From contig CAWHZU010000006.1 of NCBI GenBank assembly GCA_963833885.1, forward strand, positions 62,001 through 126,000: a DNA stretch of 64,000 nt, written 5' to 3'. The notes beneath the pieces were generated by a model. The model did not search any database and had not been told where the DNA came from. It saw nothing but the letters and a program-made list of their open reading frames with translations. A program made the position numbers and the translations under genes. Positions 25,161 to 33,566 of this stretch are shown here, one piece after another. Within the stretch, counting starts at the first letter, position 1, and every line of letters begins with the position of its first letter. This DNA is from JASHPR01 sp963833885. GTDB lineage: Bacteria > Actinomycetota > Actinomycetes > Streptosporangiales > Streptosporangiaceae.

Positions 25161-27325
25161 CGCCTCCGCCTCCTGGCCTTGGATGACGTACTCGCCGGCA
25201 ACGCCACGAATGCCGCCAGTGACGCGGGCGACTGCAGCGGCGCGGGCGACGTGATGGACGCGGTCGACGGGACGATCTCGCCGCTCGCGTTGATGTGCGG
25301 CAGCTTCGGGAGCCGGCCACCGGCCAGCGCCGCCTTATTTCCCTGCAGGCCGTAGAGATCGTCCCAGATGTTCTTGACGGCCGGCCCGGAGACGTCGGCG
25401 CCGTAACCGGAGTTGGGGATCATCATCACCACCACGTACTTAGGGTTGTTGCACGGCGCGAACGACGCGAACACCGAGGTGGCCTGCTTGCCGTACGCCT
25501 GCGCGGTACCCGTCTTGCCGGCCACGCACACTTTGTTCAGCGGGAAGCCGCCGAATGTGGCGGCGGCGGTCCCCGACGTCACCACTCCCTGCAGCGCGGT
25601 CCTGATGTACGCGAGGGTGGACTTGGCGACCGGCAGGTGGCCCGTCACCTGCGGATTGATCTTCTCCAGCACCTTGCCGCTCGGGCTGAGCAGAGCCTCG
25701 CCCACCCGCGGGCTGTACAGCGTGCCGCCGTTGGCGAGCGCGACGTACGCGTCGGCCAGCTGCAGCGGGGTGACCTCGACGTAGCCCTGGCCGATGGCCG
25801 CGATAACCGACTGGCCGGGCGTCCAGTCGTTACCGGACAGGCAGTCGTCGTACTCGATCTGCTGGACGTACGTGCCATTTTGCTTGCCGTTCTTGCACCA
25901 GTCCTGGCCGGTGTGGGCGTTGTCCTTCCAGAAGTAGTACAGCCACTCGCGGGTGGGCACCGTGCCCAAGTTCTCTTCCGGCAGGTCGATGCCGGTCTGC
26001 TTGCCGAAGCCCCACCTGAGCTCCATCTTCTGCATCTCCTGGACCGGAGCCTTGGGGCTTGTCACGTCGTCGGCCTTGAGGTCGTCGCGCTGGTAGATGC
26101 CGTTGGCCAGCTCGTAGAACACGGTGTCGCAGGACTGGATGAGCGCCTCGGACAGGCTCATCTCACCCATGCTCGGCTCGCCGTCGTTGCTGAACGTGCG
26201 CCCGCCGATGCTCACCGAGGCCGGGCAGTTGTACTCGCCGTTCAGCGAGTAGCCGTCCGCGACCGCGGCCGCGGTGGACGTCACCTTCCACGTCGAACCG
26301 GGAGAGTACTGGCCCTGGGTGGCGCGGTTCAGGATCGGCCCGGCGTTCTCGGGGGTGCCGACGAGCTGCTCGAACTGCTTCTGGGAGATGCCCTTGGTCC
26401 ACACGGTCGGGTTGTAGCCCGGGTAGCTGGCCATCGCGACGACCCGTCCGGTGGTGGTCAGCACCACCGCGGCACCGCTGGTGGCCCCGCTGTTGCCCTC
26501 CTGCTCGGTCTTGTGGATCGCGTTCGCAAGGTCGTTGTACACGTCCTTCTGCAGGGTGCCGTTGATGCTGGTCACCAGGTCGTCACCGGACTTGGCCTGG
26601 ATCTGGCTGACCGTGCCGGTCACCTGCCCCGCCGCGTTGACCGATACCGTCTTGTCGCCGGTGGTGCCGCGCAGCTGCTGGTCGTACTGCGCCTCGAGGC
26701 CAGACTGGCCGACCAGGTCCACCCCGGAGAACCCGGTCTCCGGCAGGCCGCGCTGCTTCATCTCCTGCGAAGTGATCGGCTGCAGGTACCCGAGCACCTG
26801 GGCGGCGTCGGTGCCGACCGGCTCGACATAGTTGGTGACCGGCTGCACCTGGGCCGTGACCCCTGGGTACTCCTTCGGGCTCTCCAGCACCTGGAGCGCC
26901 ACCTGGTCCGAGACGTTCTGGGCCACCGGGATCGGCTGGTAGGGCGAGCCCGCCCAGCACGGCTGGCGCACCTTCGCCGTGCAGGTCCGGGTCTCCTCGG
27001 TGAGCTTCGTGTACGGCATGCCGAGCAGCGTCGCGAGCCGGTGCAGCACGGCCACTCCGCCGTCGCTCTGCTGCTCCAGTTCGGCCAAGTTGACGGAGAC
27101 CACGAGCGCGGACTGGTTGTCCACCATCGGACTGCCGGTGTCGTCCAGGACCTCCCCGCGCACCGACGGCACGATCACGTGCTCGGTCAGTTCCTGTTTG
27201 GCCTGGTCGGCATAGGCGGCGCCCGACATCACCTGCACGAACCACAGCCGTGCACCGAGTCCGATCAGCAGCGCAGCCACCACCAGATGCAGTACCGCGA
27301 GGCGCCGCCGTGACGCCGGGATCAT
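25157..27325 (-). CDS. mrdA: Penicillin-binding protein 2 (class B, elongasome)
   Basis: AGGAGG six bases before ATG 27325 fixes the start and gives 722 aa. The 70 residues that the open frame adds upstream belong to mreD in another frame. One N-terminal transmembrane helix is followed by a dimerisation region and a transpeptidase domain. The active-site motifs are STWK (in QYSPGSTWKVTSTAAAV), SCD (in LIQSCDTVFYELA) in place of the usual SxN, and KTG (in AGKTGTAQAYG). It works with RodA in rod-shape growth. ATGA overlaps at both ends with mreD and rodA suggest tight coupling. Confidence 0.96.
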   Translation of the reverse strand: MIPASRRRLAVLHLVVAALLIGLGARLWFVQVMSGAAYADQAKQELTEHVIVPSVRGEVLDDTGSPMVDNQSALVVSVNLAELEQQSDGGVAVLHRLATLLGMPYTKLTEETRTCTAKVRQPCWAGSPYQPIPVAQNVSDQVALQVLESPKEYPGVTAQVQPVTNYVEPVGTDAAQVLGYLQPITSQEMKQRGLPETGFSGVDLVGQSGLEAQYDQQLRGTTGDKTVSVNAAGQVTGTVSQIQAKSGDDLVTSINGTLQKDVYNDLANAIHKTEQEGNSGATSGAAVVLTTTGRVVAMASYPGYNPTVWTKGISQKQFEQLVGTPENAGPILNRATQGQYSPGSTWKVTSTAAAVADGYSLNGEYNCPASVSIGGRTFSNDGEPSMGEMSLSEALIQSCDTVFYELANGIYQRDDLKADDVTSPKAPVQEMQKMELRWGFGKQTGIDLPEENLGTVPTREWLYYFWKDNAHTGQDWCKNGKQNGTYVQQIEYDDCLSGNDWTPGQSVIAAIGQGYVEVTPLQLADAYVALANGGTLYSPRVGEALLSPSGKVLEKINPQVTGHLPVAKSTLAYIRTALQGVVTSGTAAATFGGFPLNKVCVAGKTGTAQAYGKQATSVFASFAPCNNPKYVVVMMIPNSGYGADVSGPAVKNIWDDLYGLQGNKAALAGGRLPKLPHINASGEIVPSTASITSPAPLQSPASLAAFVALPASTSSKARRRRR

Positions 27326-28944
27326 CGAAATCCTCCTGTCCGCTTGCTGCCGATCCGCCAGACGGTCGACCGGCCGCCCAGCCTGCCGCCGGTCCAGGTC
27401 GTCAGGAACGACGACCGGCCCGAGCCGAACCTCGCCCGCTTCCCAGCCCGCAGCCTGACCCCCTTCCCGATCAGGGAGTGCCCGCCGACGGTGGGACCCG
27501 ACCGGAACCGCGGCGCCGCTCGCCTGGTGCGCGCCCACGGCGGGCGGCTGCCGGAGAGGCCGCCCAGGGCGCCGTCACCGCGCCGGCCGGAACCCAGCCG
27601 CAGGCTGACCGGCCGTGCCCCGAGTCTCCGGCCGGTGAGGGCGCCGCCGCGCAGCGCGCTGCCGCCGACGATCCCGTCGTGCCGCCGGCCGGTTCCCAGC
27701 CGGAGGCTCGCCCGGCGGCCCGGCAGTGAACGGCGGAGCGCGGCGCTGCGCATGGTCGCGTCGTTTGACGACCCGCCCGGCAGCCGGGTATCCGGCCGGA
27801 ACCTGGGGGCGCCGTAGGAGCCGCCGCGGCCAGCTGCGCCGGGCCGGGCGGCGGCCGGCCTTCCGGCAGCAGGCCGCCGGCCCCGGAACGCCGAGCCAGG
27901 CGGGCCGCTGCCGGGGCGGCCACGCAGGGCCGAGCCGCCCGTGCCCGCCGCGCCGCCGCCGAGTGCGCGACCGAGGCTGCCGTCACGGCGGCGGCCGGCG
28001 CCGATCCGGAGGTTGGCCGGCGAGCGCGGCAGCGCCCGCTGCGGCCGGGCGTGCGCTGAGCCCGGAGTTCCGGCCGCTGGCCGCAGCCGGGGTGGCCGGC
28101 CTCGGCGGCCGGCGACCGGTGGCCGACCCGTCCTCAGCCCGGCCGAGGCCGCCAGCCGGGGCCGCGGGCCGCCGCCGACCCACCCGTCGCCGCTGCGCGC
28201 CGCGGCCTCACGAAGCCGGGGCGTACGCGGGGTGTGCGGCTTCCCGCGGCCGCGGGAGGGCCGCGAGCCACCGGAACCGCGCGAGCCTACCGGGCCAGCC
28301 AGCCAGCCGGCCCCACCGAGCAGCCCAGCCCCACCGAGCACCGTGGCGCCTGGCAGCGCAGACCCGGACCGCGCGCCGCCCATGCCCAGAGACCTGGCCA
28401 GAAGCGAGGAGCCATCGGCCGGCTGACCGGCGGCGACGCCGTCCCGGCCCAGGCTGTCGGCCCAGCGCACCGCGCGCATCACCAGGTACAGCAGGAACGG
28501 GCTCACCACGACGTCGTAGATGATGGAGGCCGGGAGCACCTGCTGCACCGCAGTCCAGCTGACCTGCGGGTCGCTGATTGCCAGGCCCAGCAGCGCGACC
28601 AGGGCCTCACCCGCGGCTGCCGCCGCCATCGCGCCCGCGATCATCAGCATGGCCGACTGGTTGAGCAGGCCGCGTATCCGCCCGCACAGGTAGCCGACGA
28701 GGCAGAACACGAGGGCGTACTCACCGATCAGGTAGCTGCCCGGCGGCGCGATGTCCAGGCACAGCCCGGCGCAGAAGCCAATCACCGCCGCCGTGGCCGG
28801 CCTGGAGCACATCCCGAACGCCACGACGGTGAGCAATACGAGGTCAGGCGCGCCGGCACCGGGCAGCGAGAGCCTGTTCACCACGGTCAGCTGAACCGTC
28901 AGCGCAACGGCAAGCAGGACCACGGACAGGGCGGCGCGCCTCAC
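27322..28944 (-). CDS. mreD: MreD with a very long Arg/Gly-rich C-terminal extension
   Basis: A GTG at 28944, one base after the mreC stop, starts a 540-aa product. Residues 1-175 are a normal MreD: five hydrophobic segments including TVVNRLSLPGAGAPDLVLLT and the helices around FCLVGYLCGRIRGLLNQ. Residues about 176-540 are dominated by Arg, Gly, Ser and Ala and contain degenerate repeats of the pattern (N/S)LR(I/L)G(A/T/S)GRR.DG, with DNA copies near 28000, 27690 and 27590. MreD is normally about 160-220 aa. The extension is likely to be disordered, cytoplasmic and strongly basic. It stays open for more than 1 kb and ends by ATGA overlap with pbp2, so it is probably real. Confidence 0.85.
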   Translation of the reverse strand: MRRAALSVVLLAVALTVQLTVVNRLSLPGAGAPDLVLLTVVAFGMCSRPATAAVIGFCAGLCLDIAPPGSYLIGEYALVFCLVGYLCGRIRGLLNQSAMLMIAGAMAAAAAGEALVALLGLAISDPQVSWTAVQQVLPASIIYDVVVSPFLLYLVMRAVRWADSLGRDGVAAGQPADGSSLLARSLGMGGARSGSALPGATVLGGAGLLGGAGWLAGPVGSRGSGGSRPSRGRGKPHTPRTPRLREAAARSGDGWVGGGPRPRLAASAGLRTGRPPVAGRRGRPPRLRPAAGTPGSAHARPQRALPRSPANLRIGAGRRRDGSLGRALGGGAAGTGGSALRGRPGSGPPGSAFRGRRPAAGRPAAARPGAAGRGGSYGAPRFRPDTRLPGGSSNDATMRSAALRRSLPGRRASLRLGTGRRHDGIVGGSALRGGALTGRRLGARPVSLRLGSGRRGDGALGGLSGSRPPWARTRRAAPRFRSGPTVGGHSLIGKGVRLRAGKRARFGSGRSSFLTTWTGGRLGGRSTVWRIGSKRTGGFR

Positions 28945-28945
28945 G

Positions 28946-29887
28946 TCAGCCGCCCCCGGATGGCGTAGGCGACGGACTGGCCGAGGCACCAGGTGTCACC
29001 GTGACGGTCACCGTGGGCACCGGCTTGACATGCGGTGCCGGAGGCAGCACGGAGAACCTCGGATTGTGGCTCGGCGGCGCGACCACGATGCCGACCACGC
29101 CGAGCGACGTGAAGTCGACGTAGGGCTCGACCAGCGCGAGCGCGGTCAGCGAGCCTCCCCGGTTCTCCACCTTCTTGATCACACCGACCGGGACGCCGGG
29201 CACGTACGGCCGGTCGTGGATCGAGGCCGACGTCACCAGCTGCTGGCCGACGGACAGGTCGGCGTTCTCGTCCAGCACCTGCAGCTTCAGCAGCCCGCTC
29301 CTGCCTGGCCCGGTCACCCAGCCGATCTGGCCGCTGGTGGCCAGCGTCACGCCCACCACCGACGTGGCGTCGGTCGCCAGCAGCACCGAGCACGTCTGCG
29401 CGTTAACGGCAGTCACAGTGCCGATGAGACCCTGGCCGTTGAGCACCGTGTCCCCGGTCTTGATGCCGTCGGCGGTCCCGGCGTCGAGCGTCACCGTCTG
29501 CGAGTATCCCTGCCCCATCGCGATCACGGTCGCGGCCACCATCCGGTAGCCGCCCCGGCCCGCGAGCTGCAGCATCGAGCTGAGCTGCCGGTACTCCGCC
29601 TTGCTCAGCTGCTCCTGGCTGAGCTGGGATCGCAGCCGAATGACCTGCCGCTGCAGCGAAGCCACCTGGCTGCTGCTGCTCGACCCGCTGGAATGATTGA
29701 AGAAATCGACGAAGGGGCCGGTCACGGCGCTTGCCACGCTCTCCACCGTGCCGAAGACCGCGCCGCCCGCCTGCCTCAGGTCGCGTACCGGGCCCGACGA
29801 GCCGTCCCGGTAGTCCAAGGTGATCAGGGCCAGCGCGAGCACCAGCAGCACGGCGAGAACCACCCGGGTCCGTCGGGTGTCGTGCAC
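28946..29887 (-). CDS. mreC: Rod shape-determining protein MreC
   Basis: The 313-aa protein has one N-terminal transmembrane helix (VVLAVLLVLALALITL), a coiled coil (about 65-105: QVASLQRQVIRLRSQLSQEQ) and the two beta-barrel halves of extracellular MreC (TVIAMGQGYSQTVTLDAGT, later SLGVVGIVVAPP). It ends in a Ser/Thr/Pro-rich tail. MreC organises PBP2-RodA activity at the membrane. It follows mreB after 133 bp; mreD begins one base after its stop. Confidence 0.96.
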   Translation of the reverse strand: MHDTRRTRVVLAVLLVLALALITLDYRDGSSGPVRDLRQAGGAVFGTVESVASAVTGPFVDFFNHSSGSSSSSQVASLQRQVIRLRSQLSQEQLSKAEYRQLSSMLQLAGRGGYRMVAATVIAMGQGYSQTVTLDAGTADGIKTGDTVLNGQGLIGTVTAVNAQTCSVLLATDATSVVGVTLATSGQIGWVTGPGRSGLLKLQVLDENADLSVGQQLVTSASIHDRPYVPGVPVGVIKKVENRGGSLTALALVEPYVDFTSLGVVGIVVAPPSHNPRFSVLPPAPHVKPVPTVTVTVTPGASASPSPTPSGGG

Positions 29888-30020
29888 CTAGAGATCACCT
29901 CGTCCCCGCCGCCCTTCCGGCGGCGGCTTGTGGGCCGACGGCCGACCTGCCCGCGGGAGCGCGGGATACCGCGGACCGGCCGCCGACCAATCGATGCTGG
30001 CCAGCTGGGCAGCCAGCCGC

Positions 30021-31052
30021 TTAGCGCCTGGACTCCGGCACTAGGACCTGGCGCAGCGTCTCGAAGTCCTCGACACACTTGCCGGTCCCCAGCGCCACCG
30101 AGTCGAGCGGGTTGTCGGCCATGTGGATCGGCATGCCCGTCTCTTCCCTCAGCCGCTCGTCAAGCCCACGCAGCAGCGCGCCGCCACCGGTCAGCGCGAT
30201 GCCGCGGTCCATAACGTCACCGGCGAGCTCGGGCGGGCACTTGTCCAGCGTGGTCTTCACGGCGTCGATGATCACGGCGAGTGGTTCCTCAATCGCGCGC
30301 CGGATCTCCTCGGCGGAGATGACGATCGTCTTCGGCAGCCCGCTCACCAGGTCCCGGCCGCGGATCTCGGCGTTCGGCTCGTCCGCCGCCGGGAACGCGG
30401 ACCCAAGCGCCATCTTGATCTCCTCGGCGGTCCGCTCGCCCAGCATGAGCGAGTACTCCTTCTTGCCGAAGGTGATGATGGCCTGGTCCAGTTCGTCACC
30501 GCCGACCCGGATCGACTGCGAGGTCACGATCCCGCCGAGAGAGATGACCGCCACCTCGGTGGTGCCGCCGCCGATGTCTACCACCATGTTGCCGGTTGGC
30601 TCGTTCACCGGCAGCCCGGCACCGATCGCCGCGGCCATCGGCTCCTCGATGATGTACACGCGCCGCGCGCCGGCCTGGTGACCGGCTTCCTTGACCGCGC
30701 TCTGCTCGACGCCGGTGATGCCGCTGGGCACCGCGACGACGATGCGCGGCTTAGCCAGGTGGCTGCGTTTGTGCACCTTCTGGATGAAGTATCTGAGCAT
30801 TCGCTCGGTGACGTCGAAATCCGCTATCACGCCGTCTTTCAAGGGCCTGACCGCAATGATGTTGCCGGGCGTTCTGCCGATCATGCGTTTGGCTTCCACC
30901 CCGACGGCGACGATCTGCCCCGTGTTCGTGTTCAGAGCCACCACAGATGGCTCATTGAGCACGATTCCACGTCCGCGGACGTAGACCAGTGTGTTCGCAG
31001 TGCCGAGATCGACCGCCATATCGCGGCCGAGGAACGCCAGCGCGTTGCTCAT
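30021..31052 (-). CDS. mreB: Rod shape-determining protein MreB
   Basis: This 343-aa bacterial actin has the phosphate-1 loop AVDLGTANTLVYVRGRGIV, the phosphate-2 loop MVVDIGGGTTEVAVISLGG and the adenosine motif ALTGGGALLRGLDERL. An N-terminal extension with a membrane-binding helix is normal (MSNALAFLGRDM). It organises sporulation and spore-wall growth in mycelial actinomycetes, or lateral growth in rods. It heads the mreBCD-pbp2-rodA operon; the promoter lies in the 340 bp before it. Confidence 0.97.
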   Translation of the reverse strand: MSNALAFLGRDMAVDLGTANTLVYVRGRGIVLNEPSVVALNTNTGQIVAVGVEAKRMIGRTPGNIIAVRPLKDGVIADFDVTERMLRYFIQKVHKRSHLAKPRIVVAVPSGITGVEQSAVKEAGHQAGARRVYIIEEPMAAAIGAGLPVNEPTGNMVVDIGGGTTEVAVISLGGIVTSQSIRVGGDELDQAIITFGKKEYSLMLGERTAEEIKMALGSAFPAADEPNAEIRGRDLVSGLPKTIVISAEEIRRAIEEPLAVIIDAVKTTLDKCPPELAGDVMDRGIALTGGGALLRGLDERLREETGMPIHMADNPLDSVALGTGKCVEDFETLRQVLVPESRR

Positions 31053-31389
31053 GTGGAACGAAGACCTTCCAGATGGTCATGCCGGATGCTTTGAATACTG
31101 CTCCAGGACCTGCTCGCCGAGACTTCGGCCCACGGTCCTTCTTCTTTCATCTACCAGCGCCGGGCTGCCTAAACGTGCAACGCGCGGATCGCGTCGATGG
31201 TGCCCGCGTCCTTGGATGCCCGTTCGGGCAACGGATCAGCCTGCGACCAACAGCTACTGCTCGTTAGCAAATTGTTACGGTGCGTGCGCAAGCTGAGCCC
31301 GTTACCGAAAGCCTACAGGCCGTTGCAGCGGTCGGCCGGCGTGGCACGCCGGAACGCGCAGGTGGCGGGCTATTACCACGAAGGCCTAA
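31053..31389. other. Intergenic region upstream of mreB; ndk not found
   Basis: No gene is visible on either strand in this 337-bp stretch. In many actinomycetes ndk (nucleoside diphosphate kinase) occupies this position between the DUF4233 gene and mreB, and no trace of it remains. The mreB promoter should lie here. A weak minus-strand pair TTGCGC/TAACG is the best candidate. Confidence 0.5.
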
Positions 31390-31884
31390 CTAGGAGGCGA
31401 CATCCAAGCGATGGCCCAGGCGTAGGCCGATAACCCAAAAAGCTGCGAAAATGGCGCCGAGGAAGTACATGACCGGGACAATCGCGCCGGCCGCAATAAC
31501 CAGCGCCTGCAGCACGCTTCCGCCGACGATTGTCCAGCGCAGCCGGCGCCGCGCAAGAGCGGCGAGCACGACCGCCGCCACGGCCAGCACCACGCCCGCC
31601 ACGCCGGCCTTGTGCACAGACGCGTGGTCGACGGCCAGGGCAACCGGGATCGCGAGCCAGATCACGACCGTCTCCATGATCAGCACGGTAGAGAGCAGCC
31701 GTTTCGTCGCTGGCGCGTCGCCGCGGCCGCGGGCGCCAGGACCCTGCTCGCCAGGACCCTGCTCACCCAAACCATGCTCAGTAGAACCATGCTCCGCAGA
31801 AGCGTGCTCCGTAGAACCGTGCTCGCCGACGGCCTGATCGCCGGGGCCGGTGTCGTGCTCGCCGCTGGGCGCCATGGCGGTCAT
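31390..31884 (-). CDS. DUF4233 family membrane protein
   Basis: The 164-aa protein has a hydrophilic N-terminus of about 60 residues followed by four membrane segments (VLIMETVVIWLAIPVALAV, VAGVVLAVAAVVLAALA, IVGGSVLQALVIAAGAIVP, MYFLGAIFAAFWVIGLRLG), the known DUF4233 layout. The N-terminus contains about six 5-residue repeats (EHGST, EHASA, EHGST, EHGLG, EQGPG, EQGPG), more than in typical members. DUF4233 genes directly follow folC in actinomycetes. The start overlaps the folC frame by 107 bp, and the function is unknown. Confidence 0.85.
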   Translation of the reverse strand: MTAMAPSGEHDTGPGDQAVGEHGSTEHASAEHGSTEHGLGEQGPGEQGPGARGRGDAPATKRLLSTVLIMETVVIWLAIPVALAVDHASVHKAGVAGVVLAVAAVVLAALARRRLRWTIVGGSVLQALVIAAGAIVPVMYFLGAIFAAFWVIGLRLGHRLDVAS

Positions 31885-33367
31885 GCCTCGTCACCGAGGT
31901 CATCGCTGAGGTCATCGCCGAGGTCATCGCTGAGGTCATCATGGGCCGTGCCCGCCGGCCCTGGGCCGGCTCACCCGGCGTGGCGCGGGTGAGCAGCAGC
32001 CGAGCGTCACCCGCGGTGATCACCGATCCGGTGATCAGCAGAACCGCCGTTCCGGGCGGACCACCCTCGGCCGAACCCGCGTCCGCCTCGTCGGCCAGCC
32101 CCACCCCGAGCTCGATCGCGTCGTCCAGCCTGGCCACTGCCCTGACCCGGTCCGGGCCGAACACCGCGCTGGCCAGCTCGGCGAGCTTGGCCGGATCGGC
32201 GGACCGTGGCGAGGAGTTGGCCGTCACCACGAGCTCGGAGACGACCGGCTCGAGCTCGTCGAGGATCGCCGGCACGTCCTTGTCCTCGCTGACCGCGAGG
32301 ATGGCGATCAGGTCGGTCGCGGCGAACGCCTCGTCCAGGGCGGCGACGGTGGCCGCCATCCCGGCGGGATTGTGGGCGGCGTCCACGATCGTCACCGGGC
32401 TGCGGCGGACTATCTCGAGCCGACCCGGTGACGACATGATCCGGAACGCGCCGCGTACCAGCGCGTCGTCGAGCGCGGCGGGCTCGTCCGGGGAGCCGTC
32501 CTGCTCCCCGGTCGCTGACGCTCCGGCAAAGGCTTCGACCGCGGCGAGGGCGCAGGCGGCGTTGCCAGCCTGATACGCGCCGAACAGCGGCAGGAACAGG
32601 TCCTCGTAGTAGCCGAGCAGGCCACGGACGCTGAGCAGCTGCCCGCCGACCGCGAGCTGCCTGCTGGTCACGCCGAACTCGATGCCTTCCCTGGCCACGG
32701 TGGCGCCGACCTCGGCGACCCGGCGCAGCAGCACCTCGGCGGCCTCGACCGGCTGCTGTGCCAGCACGGCGACCGCCTCCGGCTTGATGATGCCCGCCTT
32801 GTCCGTTGCGATGGCCGTCACGGTGTTGCCCAGGTAGCGAACGTGATCAATGGATATGGGGGTGATCACCGCCACTGCGCCGTCGGCGACGTTCGTGCAG
32901 TCCCACGTGCCGCCGACGCCAACCTCGATCACAGCGACGTCCACCGGCGCGTCGGCGAACACGGCGAACGCCATCGCGGTGAGCACCTCGAAGAAGGACA
33001 GCGAGGCCGGCTGGCTCTCGTCCACCAGGGCCAGGTACGGCAGCACCTCCTCGTAGGCGTCGACGAAGCGCTCGGCGCTGAGCGGCTCGCCGTCCACGCA
33101 GATCCGCTCCCTGATCGAGGTCAGGTGCGGGCTGGTGAACAGGCCGGTTCGCAGCCCGCGGGCGCGCAGCAGCGTCTCGGTCATCCGGGCGGTGGAGGTC
33201 TTGCCGTTGGTCCCGGTGATGTGGATGACCGGGTAGGCCCGCTGCGGGTCACCGAGCAGGCTGGTCAGCGCCTTGATCCGGTCCAGGGACGGCTCGATCG
33301 AATGCTCGGGCCGCCGGGCAATGATCTCCCGCTCGACCTCCCGCAGCCGGGCCTCGTAGTCGGTCAC
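31778..33367 (-). CDS. folC: Folylpolyglutamate synthase / dihydrofolate synthase
   Basis: The Mur-ligase-type enzyme is 529 aa as written. The ATP loop ITGTNGKTSTARM, the folate-binding segment TSPHLTSIRERICVDG, and VIEVGVGGTWDCTNVADG and TIVDAAHNPAGMAATVAAL are all present. It adds glutamate to folates. The homologous part ends at about residue 465 (ITGSVITAGDARLLL). After that the frame passes through four 12-bp repeats as MTSAMTSAMTSAMTSV and into DUF4233, ending at 31778. In a different frame the same repeats read DDLSDDLGDDLSDDLGDEA and stop at TGA overlapping the DUF4233 ATG, which looks like the original end. Confidence 0.92.
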   Translation of the reverse strand: MTDYEARLREVEREIIARRPEHSIEPSLDRIKALTSLLGDPQRAYPVIHITGTNGKTSTARMTETLLRARGLRTGLFTSPHLTSIRERICVDGEPLSAERFVDAYEEVLPYLALVDESQPASLSFFEVLTAMAFAVFADAPVDVAVIEVGVGGTWDCTNVADGAVAVITPISIDHVRYLGNTVTAIATDKAGIIKPEAVAVLAQQPVEAAEVLLRRVAEVGATVAREGIEFGVTSRQLAVGGQLLSVRGLLGYYEDLFLPLFGAYQAGNAACALAAVEAFAGASATGEQDGSPDEPAALDDALVRGAFRIMSSPGRLEIVRRSPVTIVDAAHNPAGMAATVAALDEAFAATDLIAILAVSEDKDVPAILDELEPVVSELVVTANSSPRSADPAKLAELASAVFGPDRVRAVARLDDAIELGVGLADEADAGSAEGGPPGTAVLLITGSVITAGDARLLLTRATPGEPAQGRRARPMMTSAMTSAMTSAMTSVTRHDRHGAQRRARHRPRRSGRRRARFYGARFCGAWFY

Positions 33368-33413
33368 GGCTGCTCAACCTCGGTGACAGTCACCTTGGCA
33401 GCCTACTAACCCC

Positions 33414-33436
33414 CGCGGGGGGCTCCGCCCCCCGCG
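33414..33436. terminator. G+C-rich hairpin upstream of folC
   Basis: CGCGGGGGGC (33414-33423) pairs perfectly with GCCCCCCGCG (33427-33436) around a TCC loop. It has no T-run on either side. It lies between folC and the solute-binding protein gene and probably stops transcription from the latter. Confidence 0.5.
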
Positions 33437-33530
33437 CACCCCCACCCGCAGGGGCTCCCCCCGCGTACCCCCAGAACCCGAACAGCCCGAGGCTCGGGCA
33501 CGGCTCTGCCCGATTACGCGGGGTTTGCCG

Positions 33531-33562
33531 TGAGGCGGGCGGCCCAGGGGCCGCCCGCCTCA
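33531..33562 (-). terminator. Hairpin after the solute-binding protein gene
   Basis: TGAGGCGGGCGGCCC (33531-33545) is the reverse complement of the sequence at 33548-33562. The stem starts 5 bp beyond the stop codon of the gene at 33567-35435 on the minus strand. There is no T-run, as usual for actinomycete terminators. Confidence 0.65.
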
Positions 33563-33566
33563 TGGC

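Noticed and set aside
25295..27313. A 672-codon plus-strand frame opposite pbp2
   Set aside because: Antisense shadow. The minus strand carries complete PBP2 active-site motifs, the plus strand none.
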